Assembly: GCA_037903355.1 (NCBI GenBank)
Contig: JBAJFE010000003.1
Coordinates: 62,001 to 126,000, forward strand
Direction: 5' to 3'
DNA: 64,000 bases
DNA from: Trichuris trichiura
Lineage: Eukaryota > Nematoda > Enoplea > Trichinellida > Trichuridae
The notes below the pieces were generated by a model. That model searched no databases. It was given only the letters and a program-made list of their open reading frames with translations, and was not told where the DNA came from. Of the stretch, positions 40,209 through 52,589 are shown piece after piece (the first letter of the stretch is position 1; each line of letters begins with the position of its first letter). The translations under genes and the position numbers were made by a program.

Positions 40209-42407
40209 ATGGATCAGATGACTTCTTCTAGTTATTCGGTCACTTCCGACAGGCGTTGCTTCGTGGAGCCGCCAAACTCATTTGAAAAGCTTCCCTCAAA
40301 ACAGATGCTCATCTTGGGTAGCTGCCTGTGTTCGCTTGGAGTGATGTGGCTTGCAGTGACCATATCGCTATACGGCGTAACCGTCGAATACTACGCAAGC
40401 TTGGTTTACGAGGCTCGATGGCTTCCGGCCGTTTTGTTTCTGTCAGGTATATTCTGTTTACTGCTTCGGCAGTTCAAATTTGAATCCTTATTCATAAGTT
40501 GCGCTACATGTGCCTTATACAATTTTGCATGTTGTCAAGTGGTGTTTGTTGTTTACGCGGTGAACTTGCATCGCTCCGTTCACGCGACCGCCGGTCTTTA
40601 CGAGCAGGCGTCACCGTCTGTACAAAATTTTGAAAACAATTTTTCCACTCTGACCAATGGGCTAGTCACGACGACGACGACAACGACGACGAACCCGTTA
40701 GTGCAAGCCAGGCTTTACTACGTCAAGTTGTGCGTTGCCATGTGTATTGTATGCGTTTTGGGCTTGATCTTTGGGGCGATTCTGATTTGGCGCCTTTGCC
40801 GAATCGCTTTATGCAACTACGTGTATACTCCTCTGCCTCGTTCGCTGACCAAGTTCTTTTGCACCGGTGGAACGGTGCTGTTGTGCTTGGCTTTGTTCAG
40901 TTGCTACTTTGCATTTCAAGTTCTCTCCTTGCCCTTTTCTTACGTGCATACGTACATGATACAAGAGTTGCTTTGCGGCCTGACGCTGCTTCTTCAAACG
41001 GTGCTCCAGTTTATTCTTGTATTTCGACCCAATCGGCTATTATTGAAAGTGATGCTTCTGCTGAACGTTTGCCAGTTCATGCAAGAAGCTTTCTACTCGT
41101 GGAATTCCTATTACATTTCTCTGTACATCCATTCGAGCAGGGCTAAGTTGGCAATCGATTTAAGTTATGACCAGACTGTCATGACTATAAATTTTGCCGC
41201 TCATTTCGTACGAGCAATGGTCACTGCCTATTCGGCTGTTCGTTTGGCTTCCATTTTGAAAGTTTCCTTACAATGGGCACTGCCCAGGGAAAAGGTCAAA
41301 TTAGGCAATTCCGTGTACAGATTGCTCATTGCGATCACGTGCATCTATTTACTCTTAGCTATTTGTCACGTCGCCATTGACATCTGCTATACAGCAATGG
41401 TTCACATTTACAGAACGCTTGTAGCGTTCACTGGCATATCCGTACTTTATCTGGCCATGATTGGCATTAGTCTTTCCTATTATGTACGCAGTAAGGTGGA
41501 TATTGCCTTGGCTTTGTCCACTGTTTTCGTACTGATGACAATGTCTGTGTCGGCGCACGCTCTCTACGTCTATACGGACACATCGTTGAACAAATTGCTT
41601 TTGAACCATTTGGAAACTCTCGGAAGAGATAAGCGGCAACCAAGTATGATGCATTTTGCCGAAGCTGGCCTTTCCTTTGTCTCGCTGGTCGTCTCTTTGG
41701 TAACAGCCTTTGTACTGTTTCGAGTAATGCACATACAAAGCGCTCGTATAACTCGGGAATCCGGAAGCGCTTTGGCAAAGGTGCTTGTTGCCCTTTGGTA
41801 CTGCGCGGTGGCGCTATTTTTGCTGACAACGGTAGAAGCGCTGATGAATATTTTGATTCGGCAAAATTGGCAGTTGTTCGATAATACGGTCGCCTACAAC
41901 GTGATGGATATTTTGTCAATGTACCTTTTGTCGGCAGTACAGCTGCATGTCACCTTCAAGCGAAACAATCATTTCGCTTTTCCTTTAATCGTTCTATTTT
42001 TCTTGCTTCTCTTTGAAGTGCTTACAACGTATAACTATCTAAGCAGCTATACAAATTACATGCAACTATTGATAGTGCTCAACAGACTTACGTCGTCGTT
42101 GTTTGAGTCGGTCGTTCAGGTAGGTCAGCCGGCGCACGATCAACGAGCCATATACTCGCTTGACTTTGCCGATAATGGCACTTTGCTTCCATTGTCTCAA
42201 GTGAGCCTTCTCCTTGTCAGCCACGCGATCCAACTGATTCAGTGGGCTTTGACCGTCGTCAGCGTTACGTTAGTGGCTGTCTCTTTCGAGCTTATACTTA
42301 GAAATCGCGAATCCCGTTTAAAAATGGAAATGGCAAATGGCCAGTCTTCTTCGATAACTCAACTTGGCGAAATTGGTTACGCAAACGAAGTGCCGATTTT
42401 CCCGTGA
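40209..42407 (+). CDS. 732-aa multipass protein of four tetraspan-like units
   Basis: A single uninterrupted exon from an ATG eleven bases after an acceptor-like TTGCAG-GA site. I count about 16 hydrophobic helices, grouped in four units of ~155-185 residues (roughly 33-200, 216-355, 368-512, 518-705). Each unit has helices a and b, then a short basic loop (around RQFKFES, FRPNRLL, VRSKVDI, FKRNNHF), helix c ending in a Tyr-rich stretch, a longer polar loop and helix d. This is the layout of a tetraspan membrane protein repeated four times. The first long loop carries a Thr run encoded by (ACG)n, and the fourth contains a possible N-glycosylation site (NGT). No family recognised; transporter or scaffold roles are guesses. 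AATAAA follows 48 nt after the stop. Confidence 0.85.
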   Translation: MDQMTSSSYSVTSDRRCFVEPPNSFEKLPSKQMLILGSCLCSLGVMWLAVTISLYGVTVEYYASLVYEARWLPAVLFLSGIFCLLLRQFKFESLFISCATCALYNFACCQVVFVVYAVNLHRSVHATAGLYEQASPSVQNFENNFSTLTNGLVTTTTTTTTNPLVQARLYYVKLCVAMCIVCVLGLIFGAILIWRLCRIALCNYVYTPLPRSLTKFFCTGGTVLLCLALFSCYFAFQVLSLPFSYVHTYMIQELLCGLTLLLQTVLQFILVFRPNRLLLKVMLLLNVCQFMQEAFYSWNSYYISLYIHSSRAKLAIDLSYDQTVMTINFAAHFVRAMVTAYSAVRLASILKVSLQWALPREKVKLGNSVYRLLIAITCIYLLLAICHVAIDICYTAMVHIYRTLVAFTGISVLYLAMIGISLSYYVRSKVDIALALSTVFVLMTMSVSAHALYVYTDTSLNKLLLNHLETLGRDKRQPSMMHFAEAGLSFVSLVVSLVTAFVLFRVMHIQSARITRESGSALAKVLVALWYCAVALFLLTTVEALMNILIRQNWQLFDNTVAYNVMDILSMYLLSAVQLHVTFKRNNHFAFPLIVLFFLLLFEVLTTYNYLSSYTNYMQLLIVLNRLTSSLFESVVQVGQPAHDQRAIYSLDFADNGTLLPLSQVSLLLVSHAIQLIQWALTVVSVTLVAVSFELILRNRESRLKMEMANGQSSSITQLGEIGYANEVPIFP
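40668..40691 (+). repeat. In-frame ACG/ACA microsatellite
   Basis: Eight Thr codons in a row (seven ACG, one ACA) in the first long loop of the membrane protein; likely length-variable between individuals. Confidence 0.8.
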
Positions 42408-42454
42408 CTTGTTGTTTGAGCGTGGCGTCGACTTTCAGCTTTTCTGGCGGTTCA

Positions 42455-42460
42455 AATAAA
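42455..42460 (+). terminator. Poly(A) signal AATAAA
   Basis: 48 nt downstream of the membrane-protein stop codon. The rest of the 450-bp convergent spacer to the phosphatase gene shows only a weak short inverted repeat around TTTTCTATG (about 42550 and 42627). Confidence 0.65.
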
Positions 42461-42858
42461 TGAATGAAAGTTGATTGCGCTGTTAACTTATTGCCGGCTT
42501 TAAACGCAGCTTAGCGATGAGAAGATCATGCGCTCATTGGTGGAAACGTGTTTTCTATGATTCAGATATTATTGTTGAGCTAGAGTCGCATTTGGCGCAA
42601 TTCGTTATACTTGGAGTGACGGTAGCATAGAAAACGTGCGCATCATTGGTTGTTTACTCGTATGTGTAAAAAGCACTTTCAAGGCTTAAGTGTTTGAATG
42701 AATTTTCTTTCTGGAATGGCGAAGTCAGTTTTTCGAACGTATATCCGATTTGGACCCTTCAATTTGAAGTTATCACTATTCCTGCGCGCTCAGGAACTGT
42801 AGCTGTTGTTGCATTTGCATAATTGTTGTTTCTTTTCTCCTTCCTTGGTGTTTGCTGG

Positions 42859-44427
42859 TTATTTTGGCGTTGGCGGAGTTCTTCTCGCTTTGAGTAGCCT
42901 ATCTTCACTTGGGCTCGTTTTTCTTCTTGTACTCCGCTTATCTGCCGACGATTTCCTCCTTAGTTTTTCTTCATTTGGTAATGTTTTCTTCCCTACGTTC
43001 AGTTTGTCGTCGGATGGCAGCCTTGGCCTTGTTTGTTTCAATTTGTCTTCGAATGGTGGTGTTTGCTTCCTTTTGGCTGTTGGTCGTGATTTTCTTCTGG
43101 TTTTTTGAAAGAACGTGTTGGAGAACATATTTCTTATTGCTTGAAGACCTGTCTCCTTCCTTTTGGCTTGTTGGCTTCTATCTAAGAAGGCGACATCTTT
43201 TCGGGGTTCCTTGGCGCCATGTGTACCCTTTGTATGACTTGGACTTCTTCTTCTACCTGGCGAAGTGCTCCTGTCTTCAACCAGTTTAATATTGCTGCAC
43301 ATAAGAATATTTCTTGGTTTCAGCTGGTTTAGATCACATCTGCTTTTCGTCGTCATGGAACGCAGCAGATCGATTTGTCTTTGCGTAGTTGTTTGCACCT
43401 CCTCTGACATGTCCTCTTTTACCCATATGAGCTCCATTACGGCTCGATAAATAAATGCGTACTGTTCAACGCCTTGCACAGCCAATGCTCTTTGTTCTCG
43501 TAGGCACTTGACCGTATTCTGTACGTTTGGAGCAAGCCCCTTATCCACCGCGTTGCTAAGCATCAACAAAGCAACTAACGTGCCGGATCTACCCACCCCG
43601 GCGGAGCAATGTATAAGCGTGATATTTACGCCAGTCAGACTTATGGGATTGTTCATTAGTTGTGCACAAAGTTTAACAAGAGCCATAAAACGATGAGTAC
43701 ATTTTGGCACTCTGTGATCAGGCCAATCCAAGTAAAGAAGGTGTTTTACCTTCAGCCATTGATTTTTTTCCGTATTCGTAACTTCCAGAATGGATATAGT
43801 GCAACCGGGAACTTTTTGATGACCCGTCTTGCGTATTACGTAATTTTGAAATTTTACAATTGCCTTTGGGCCTATTTCCATGGGCCAATAAGCGAACGAT
43901 TTTTCTACGCCTTTTTCTTCGACCTTGGTCAAAGCCACGATGAGGTTCACTTTTTCCTACAAATGCTTATCATAACCTCTCCCTCGCTGGCGAAGTTATC
44001 TTTAAGCTTTACGATAAGAAAAAAATGTATGCTGGGGACTCACTTCCATTACCATAGACCAGAAGTCACGAGCAGTGTTCTCTTTAGGCGCCTGAGTCAT
44101 TATGACACGTCCAGGAATGTCTGGAGAGTCTATCCAGTTGGCATGGATGTAATCATTTCCGGGGCACCTCAGATGAACGCGAGTTTTGTCTAAGCAAGGT
44201 ATGTCTCTGTATCGATTTTTATCGTTCAATGAATTTGCCCAAAACTGCGTTATCAGCGACACGCATGGTGTTCCGGGAAGTGACACATATTCATCTCGAA
44301 ACTTGCGAATCAGTTGGTCTCGCGACAGACTTGACAGTTTAGCAAGCCACTCAAGGCACAACGAAGGTAGCTCATACTCCTGCTGCGCTGTTTTAGTCTC
44401 GACTTCGTCCTCATTACCGCTTTTCAT
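42859..44427 (-). CDS. Non-receptor protein tyrosine phosphatase with basic tail
   Basis: Two exons on the minus strand: 44427-44044 and 43956-42859, with an 87-nt intron in phase 0; 493 residues. The classical PTP domain is complete: NRYRDIPC, DYIHANWI, TQAPKENTARDFW, WPDHRVP (general acid Asp208), HCSAGVGRSGT (nucleophile Cys245, Arg251) and a Gln-loop QGVEQYAF. No signal peptide or membrane helix is seen, so it is probably cytosolic. The last ~150 residues are a Lys/Arg/Ser/Pro-rich tail with degenerate repeats of the type (S/N)(D/E)(D/E)KL. Nematodes have many such single-domain PTPs, several germline-expressed; that is family knowledge, not evidence here. The start ATG follows a TAG-GA acceptor-like site, so an upstream exon cannot be excluded. 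Confidence 0.9.
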
Positions 44428-45383
44428 TCCTACCCACGCTTTGGAAGCGTCGTCGGTAATCCTGTCACCGTTCCATATAGAAGTTACGTGGTGACGAAAG
44501 CTAATGCTAAGTACGGAGTAATTTAAAATTCTGATTTAAACAGTCACTCATTGTTTGCCGCAGTAGGCTTCCGTTATTAATTTAAAGTCTTGAAAGAGTA
44601 TTGCTTCAAACAAATCAGCGACAACTTAATATCTCGCGTGGGCATGAGCTGGTTTATGCTGCAGCTCTTACTCCTCGATATTAGCGGGAAAATGTATGAC
44701 AGTTAGTAATTCTCAAATCTCAGTTTCTCAGCCGGTAAAGTCGACTTGTCCGTCTCCTTTATGGTCACTGGGTGTCTGTCTTTGCGTTTGTTGTGCAGAG
44801 AGAGATTATGAAGAACCTGCAAACCATCAAAACTACGGTAGCAGTACTGATACAGTTACGAACGTTTAACCGAGGTTGCTTTAGTCATGCTGAAAGTTGT
44901 ATCGCGTTATTAGCATTAGCGCGAGAATTTTTCAGCCTTTTATTTTTCCGGACGCGCGAAGCATTTTGATCCTTGCGCATTTTTTCTTTTAAAACTTGTT
45001 TTATCTTTGAAAATTTCTAATAAATTCGTTTATCCTCCTCTAAGAGTAGCTGCGGCTTTGCGTAAAAGCTTTAGAATTTCAACTGCAGGTGCTGTTTTGA
45101 GTTACAAAATAAACAACGAAATCAACTCACAAAAGATTTAGATTTACAGTTAATGCTTTTTCTTAAGCGGAAACATGCAAAATTGCGGACAAGCATCCGC
45201 TAACAGCTTTAATTCCACCTGCGTTCAAAGATACCTGAATATCACAATCTTGTTGTACGGTAAGAATTAGGCCGCGCGATTTAGCCGAATTCCTTGACAG
45301 TTTGACGTTTACGCAAGTGTTGGTAAGCATTTAGACGGCAGAATGTTATTGGTATGTGTTAGAACGTGAATTCATGTTGAGAA
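44428..45383. other. Divergent promoter region between PTP and hydrolase genes
   Basis: The phosphatase (-) and isochorismatase-fold gene (+) are transcribed away from each other across this stretch. No open frame of note and no repeat recognised. Confidence 0.5.
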
Positions 45384-46422
45384 ATGCCGCCTAGACTGCA
45401 TAACTACGCTTTAATAGTGATAGATATGCAGGAAGAATTTCGTCCTTTGTGCGAACAAATACTGAAGGAAATCAACTTGACGATTAACCGTTGTCGTGAA
45501 CGAAAGGTGCCGATTATATTCACACAGCATGGTCATCGTCAACTAAGACTGGATGCCGGTCAGTTGGTCGACCATTGGGGCTCTGCTATAAAGTACGGTT
45601 CCAAAGAATGGCAGTTGTTACCTGAATTGGACATTCAAGTCGATGACTACATTTTGTCGGAGAAGAAACGATACGACGCTTTTTATGGTACCTTGCTTGC
45701 CGAAATTCTTCGAAAGCAGCAAGTTAGTCGGCCACGTTTGTTGTTTATCTCTTTTGTCGCGCCTAAACAGAGAAACTGTAGAGTTAGAAAAGGCTACACA
45801 AAGTTTATCTTACAGACTATAAAAGTCGGATCAGTTCTGCCTTTGTTGGCATAGTTTTGCTTGGCATCTTAGTTAATGTCGCCGACATTTCTTTGACCAG
45901 TTTTCGCGCTTAAATTTCCGTTTACGTTTTTGTTTTGTCTTATAAACTGCAATGTATAAAATTCATCTTCGTGGATACGTATCCCACTTAACAATACGGC
46001 GTTAGGAAATGAAACCGCATTTGCGGCAAATGTTTCTACTGACGTTTTTCTTTGCGTAGTGACGCTTTTCAACGCTTAGTGTTTTAGTTATTTGACTTCG
46101 CTATAACGAGTAAGCATTTGGTATACGTGCATTTAACTTGGGTTAACATGGTTGAAAGCCAATGCCGTTCATTCTGCTTGCTTTTCCCGATATATGCTTG
46201 CAACTTTTTCAGGTAAACACGGTGGTCATATCCGGCGTTATGACCAATCTGTGTTGCGAAACAACTGCTCGTAGTGCCTTTGTACGAGATTTCCGCGTTT
46301 TCTTTCTATCTAATGGGACAGCCACCGCGTCGGAAAGCATGCACAAAGCTACACTGCTTAACATTGGCTACGGTTTCGGCAGAGTGCTTTCTTGTCGCGA
46401 GTTTCGCGACTTGCTGACGTGA
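45384..46422 (+). CDS. Isochorismatase-fold cysteine hydrolase
   Basis: Exons 45384-45722 and 46213-46422; 182 residues, phase-0 intron of 490 nt, long for this window. The fold's catalytic triad is present: Asp14 in LIVIDMQEEF, Lys94 before RYDAFYGT, and Cys127 in SGVMTNLCCETTARSA. Members of this family in animals (ISOC-like) are small soluble hydrolases of uncertain substrate; bacterial relatives are nicotinamidases and isochorismatases. The SIRT1 gene lies 6 kb downstream, but a nicotinamidase role would be speculation: the metal-binding His/Asp residues expected of nicotinamidases are not obvious. The exon 1 reading frame also continues past the donor, so a truncated isoform could exist. 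Confidence 0.88.
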
Positions 46423-48380
46423 CGACTTCCCTATGCAAATTTACTACCAAGTTTGTGAAAGGTTTAAAGTTTTTCTCTGTACGTTATTAAACTTTATTCT
46501 TTTCGCATGAACATTTCTTTAATGGGTGCCCTTATTGGGCGCTTGATCAGAGCACAATTTCTCATTTTAGGAATGAAACTACTGTATACCGTTTTAGCTT
46601 CCGTGTTACTGTGCCAAAACTAACTTCCGGTCAATTCTTTGTTCAGTAATCCGATGATAAACTTGACTGATAATGGTAATTTTGCCCTCTTCATTTTGGG
46701 TTCAGTCTTGATTGGCGGTTCTTGCAGATGCGCCTGTACAATTTCATTTTCTCAGAAACGGAATAGTCTCTTTGATAACTAAAAGCAGCCTTTTGATACG
46801 CAGATTTTGAAATGAACTCGATCAGATAACACTGTAGTGCCCATAATGCTTTGTTCTTAATGATAGTTATGTTGTCTGTCCTTCCTTTTCTTTAATTAAG
46901 GGATATAACAGCGGCCGGAATGGTCATTCCGTTTGAAATGAGTTCTAATGGATCATTGAAGTACCGCAATAAGCTGAAGTTGCGCCGATATGTTTAATCG
47001 ATGTATTTCAAGATTTGTTTATTGTTACTAGTCTCGTGATTGTTCGTTTGGGCGTTACAACTTTTTTCCTTGAACATTCGTTTGTTCTGTTTGTCGAACT
47101 GAAAAAACGCGTTGACTCTGGCAAAATGTGACGTCGTTGGAGCATCTGTTTTAAAACGCTCAGTCGTCCTTGCTTTCCAACCATGAAATGTATCAGTTTC
47201 CGTCTCCCGCCTTTTGTTTCTTTGGGTGCTTTGCGTGACAGCTGCAGCGTGAAGCACGTTTTTTCGTTGGGCCCCATTTTAGTTTTTGGCAACCTTATTC
47301 AACTTTAACGTGAGGGCGATTTTGAATTTGCTATCTCATGTCACTTTGATCGTTGAAATTGATGCAGCGATGACGCAGCTGTTGAATTTTTCCTTTTCTT
47401 CCCACATTCTTCTTAGCGTTGTTTGCGTTAAGGAAGTTTGAATATGATACGAATGCTTTGGCAGCGAACAGTTGCGTGACGTAGCTAAGATGAGCGATGT
47501 GCAGCTGTGTGCGTATGACGTCAAAAACAGTGAAAAAGAAACCGACATTGAAAGTTGCAGACAACTGTACTTCAATTGGATGAGTTTTCTGCGATAATTG
47601 TCGTGTTAACTTCCGTATACTCTTTTAACAAAAACTTTATCAAAAAATGTACATTTAGTTATTGGAAAATAATATTATTGTTCTGTTAAAATGTCCGCTT
47701 ATAGTAGCGTGAATGATGAACTTAAGTTAACCTGCCCGTATATGGCCTTGCTGACGACGAGAGCAGACTACGATTCTCCGCCACTTTGCGCACCGTTCTG
47801 GAAGTGCATCGCTTTGAAGAAGATAAAATACGTTAACAAATCAATGAAGTATCATTAATATACGTATACTCATACGTTGTATAATCTGGCCTGACTTCAT
47901 TGCGATTCACCATAATTAAGGTGCGGTATGTTTGATAGATTGTTTTTGCCATTCAAACGTTCCTGACAGCTGCCAGGTAGCTGACGGTATCTATAATCAA
48001 AACAGATGCTGTCTTATGGCTGCTTGACCGCCCACTTTTGAATGGCCTTGTCGTTTGCTGATTCGCCGTTGAACTTCGAACCAAATAGAGGCCATCCTTT
48101 TCGAACGAGCGACCTGCCGCCTCTTCAGAGGTGAAACGAGTAGTGTATTCTGGAAGTGCTGAAAATTAAGGTACGTTTGCTGTTTAGTTTAGATCAGGCA
48201 GCTCTCATTATTACAGCCGCGTTTTAAGTCAACAAGGAAGCCTGCTTTATTCCAATATAAAACCGAGGAACAGTTTTTAAGGGGCCAAGTAAAAAAAGCA
48301 GCCTTACGGCTATCATTTTTGAAGACAATTAGGGAAATTGTCTCTTAGCCGTCCCACTGGTATACTGTAAGTTGTCCAGC

Positions 48381-48463
48381 CACCTGTTCTGCTCTTATCC
48401 AGGCTTAAGCGCAAACAAAAGGCTTAGGTTTTGGCTTAGACATGGTAAGGGCAAAACAGGGTG
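48381..48463. repeat. Dispersed foldback family, copy 2
   Basis: The left stem CACCTGTTCTGCTCTTATCC... and right stem ...GGTAAGGGCAAAACAGGGTG are imperfect complements with a short loop rich in GGCTTAG words. The same right-stem word occurs in the other copies. Confidence 0.65.
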
Positions 48464-51400
48464 TTCAAAGTGCTCGTCAGTACGGGCACACCTTGCTGAT
48501 GCTATACTTGCCTGAAAGAAATCTGCATTTCTCAGACCATTATTTAAAAATGAACATTACCTGCTACCTGAACATTTAATTAATCTGCTTTTGTTTTATC
48601 GAATCACGTCGGTAGGTGAAACGAATAGCGGCTAATGCTTACATCTACTGTTGTTTAAATATTGTTTATGAAATGCGAATGCTTGAATTTACAGAACAGT
48701 GCTGTTGGAATGCAGTAATTTACTGACTACCTCGTATGTATGGAATTCCGTCGGGCGTTATCAAACGATAGAATTTACCTAACTCTGCAAAAATGACTGA
48801 AAGCGATCATTATCAGCTAAGTTGCTTTTTTAAAATAAAAGAAAAGGTTAATATATAATAACCGTTTAGAAGACTGTACCACATGACCAAATAAGTCGAT
48901 GAAATTAACGTTGAAACCGCAAAAAAAACCACGAAATTAAGCGGCAGCATAGAAGGTGGCATAGTCATGCAGGCAAATTGCATTTTTCTTGCCAGAAAGC
49001 TCCAGAATAGGCATATAGTTTGTTTCCGCAAAATAGCATAGTCTAAACGCTAGTTACAATTTATAAACTTCGGTATGTATAATGTTCGGGGTCGCACGGT
49101 AACGTTAGCCGCAAGCTCAGTTTAGCCGATTTGCGCTTTTAAAACTTCTCGCAGCGAGGCACTCAGGATTAAAAAATCTGTGCAGAAATTTATAAATTAC
49201 GTATTTCAAAATCGGTAATGCTTACTGTAACAGGTAGGCCATCGTCCATCTCAACGTACCTAACTACTGCATAGTACCTGCTACCCTTTGACTGTAACTG
49301 TTTTTTACTACCGAAATAACGCACTCCTGCCCTCTTTTGTACCCTGTCTCTTAACTGCTTTCATATTTTATTAGTCGCCCTTTATGTTGGGCTTGGTTTT
49401 GTGACACGTAAGGCTTCATGTGAAGTCAACCTTTTCCGTTGAAAAGGTGGCCCAACATTTTCCACCAATGCTAAAGAAATATTTGATCTCCTGTCCGTTA
49501 AAACATGATGACTTCAGCCCGTTTACGTCGAAACGTGCTTCTCAAAATCTTTGCCATGTCGCTGTTTTCGGTTACCGTAATCTGAAGTCAACCTGAAGCC
49601 GTTTTATGCAGTACCGAACACCAAATCAACGAACGGAAGAATTTAGTTAAGTTTAGATATTTTAAGAACAACAAGGACAGTATAAAAATTAAGCTACCTT
49701 CAAACATAAACATAGATTTAAGATTTTGTACACGCTGAAGAAAAAGAAGTCCAGTTTTTTTATCGTAATTTTTTGTTAACTTAGCAAGCTCAGTTGATGT
49801 TAAAATTCAATGCTTTCTGTCTGACGCATCTTGCCCGTTACTGCAGTGATATTTCCTTTCTTATTCGTGACTTGTGCGGTACCTGCTGCTGTTGAGCGCG
49901 CAAGAAATAATTAAGTAAAGTGGAATAATTGAATTGGTCAACTTTACATATGTACAATATGAATGGTGGTTGACGCTTAGCAGTGAAACTGCGTTTTACG
50001 TTTGCATACCAAAATTTGATCCAGTTTTTTCCGTAACAGCTCTATTATTTTAACTGCTACTATCTCTGAGAATTGTTGGCAAAAGTGGAGCAGCGACAAA
50101 TGTTTTGCAATGCTTAATAAGCAAAGACGAAACGAACTGCTTACAAAGTGTTCGCATGTCTTGCAGATGTTCTGATTGCGGTTCTTTTTAATAAATGGAC
50201 AATCTATTAGCTAGTCAACTGCTTACTTCCAGCTGCTGATGATAACCTATCTGCCGAGGCGAAATAACCATTTACGGACAAATGCAGTCTCATGTACGTT
50301 CAGAAAAATATTCGACCTTCAACCGCTCCTTTTTTATCAAGAAAATTGCATTAGTACCTTTGACTTTTGGAAACGTTCGTCTTTTGTTAAAACAAGCGCT
50401 TTGCTCTAACGGTATGCTTCAACATTACCGCAAGCATAGCATGCCAAATTGTGCTTGTCTTCCGCAGACATTCCATATGATTTGATCCAGCAAATCGGGT
50501 TTTGTTTCTTGATACTGAATGTTGCAGAGTAAGCTTTTTCAACGTTGTAAAAAACGTTCAACTTTCCGGCATGCCTTATAAGGATTTGTAGAAGACGTGC
50601 ACAAACTCATTTAACTAATTGATAAACAAAATTAAGTGTACGGTTAACGCATATGGAAAGAATGACTGCTGTTCGGAGAGTAGTTTTCAAAGCTATAACA
50701 AGCAGCTTTTGGAGCAGTTGGGTGCAAACTTGCCTACACACTTGTCTGTACCTTCAGTGGGTAATGGGATATTCATGTTTCAATATTTACTCTGTAAAGA
50801 CTGAAAAGCAGTAAAATTAAATTTATGTGAACCAGCTGTCTTGCTGTACGCGTTGTCTGAAAAGTCCATGGGTGCGGACAGTTTAGCGGTATATTGTTTT
50901 CTATTACGCTGTAGGTGCTGATTGAATTTAATAAACTACGATAAATGAGCTCAGGCAAGAGAGAAAAAATTAGCAGCTTAACAGTAATGATTTCTTTCAT
51001 AATCAAGTGATTAGAGTTCGCAGGTTACATTGAATTATGTTCTTGGATACTGTAGCTAAGTATTTTGTTCATTTTTCTATGCCTAGGTGATGATTTTCTT
51101 GCCTGTACCGTGGAATCGAAGCAGTCGCTTTGTTCTCTAGGCGATATTTTTTTGCTGAAATGCTTAGCTGGTTCTCTGTGACGTTTTCGTAAGTTTCGCG
51201 ACCGATTTACTTTCTTCGTTCTTTGACTGATTTTGTCGCCATGCTGTGTCAACAAGCATCCTTTGCTCGTAAGTTTTGATTAGAATGACATTACGTTTCG
51301 TTCATTTGGTAACGGCACTTAGCGGTTGAAGAACATTGACGTATTGTTATTTTACCAGTTGCGACGCGGGGCCATTGCGTCTGCTTCGGCTTTTTCCGGT

Positions 51401-52329
51401 TTTTCGTTTTATAGCAGTAGGATAGGCGACGCGGTAAATGTTGTTTCCCTTAGAGGTAAAAAAAGATTTGTCGGTGAGAACTTTCAAAGCACAGCTCGCA
51501 CGTTGACTCTGACTTGAAGCATTGGCCCGGTTGGAAAATGTCATCTGCGGTTTCTGAAATTCACTGTTAATCGCTGAATTTCTTTCTTTAAAATTCGAGT
51601 TCCTAACGTCTACATTGTCCGTTGTGCTATGAATAAAGTGATCTTGTCTCATGCATGGCGTATTTACTATTGTGTAAACCTATCGCACAACGGCTTGGCA
51701 ATGTAGACAAGCACACAGTAGCACTGCTCTCTCTTCGTCTGCAAATGAGTTCTATTTTGACCTTTTCGTCTATTATATTCTTTGGAATGATATGTAATGT
51801 GTAGTACAAACACAAGTAGGAACCACTGAAAGTCGTGTTTTGAGGTGCATTTGATATACAATCTTTAACGGGATAGGGTGTCGTATTGAAACAATATAGG
51901 AAAGCTTATACAATGTATTCTTGAAAGAGTTAGAGCGGCAGTTCCGGTAAAGCATGGGGCTTCCTACTATAGTGCGATGCCTTACTTCGCCGTTCACGTG
52001 AGTGACTATTTTATTTCCATTTTAGGAATATTAAGTGAAGATTTCAAAATTATATTATCTTTATTTGGTCACAATAGGTTGACCGAAATAACGATGCCCG
52101 CTGTTTATAAATTTATCTTTGCTCTTTTGTATCGAAGAAGGGCATAACTTACATCAGTATGATGGACAGTTGTGAGCTCCAGTTTTCACTTTCAACTTAA
52201 GCATCTCCATTAACTTTGTTAAAGCAAACAATGCCATGAAGAAACTTGAATCGCGATGTTTGTATTTGTTGTTCCAGTAGGCCTCATTGTCGCTTTATGC
52301 CTGTGTTACGAAACGCTACAATTTCGATG

Positions 52330-52361
52330 CTTTTCCAGCGGACGACAGCCCGCTGGAAAAG
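52330..52361. repeat. Perfect 12-bp hairpin upstream of SIRT1
   Basis: CTTTTCCAGCGG (52330-52341) and its exact complement (52350-52361) around an 8-nt loop, about 230 bp before the SIRT1 start codon. Function unknown. Confidence 0.55.
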
Positions 52362-52589
52362 AAGAGAAAATTGAACGATTGATATTACACCGTGATTGCG
52401 CCCTTTTACGCTTGTGAAGTAAAAGAATTCGGCCTATGGCAAAACACAGGAAAGTCTTGAACTCATATAGTTTCATTTCATTTGTTTCCAACTTAACGAG
52501 GAGACATGTCTTTTGTTGGCTTGGTGGTTGGTTGTTCGTAACGTATGATTTCATTTGACCAGTATTGCCCGAATTGCAGATGAGAGCAA

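Larger units (their letters stand above)
46423..52589. other. ~6-kb gene-less stretch
   Basis: No gene recognised. It has one dispersed foldback copy (48381-48463), a small stem-loop (about 49388-49450) whose ends are GTTGGGC/GCCCAAC, and a perfect 12-bp hairpin (52330-52361) shortly before SIRT1. A short plus-strand open frame at 47490-47597 (ATG to TAA, 35 codons) has coding-like composition but no supporting context. Confidence 0.45.
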
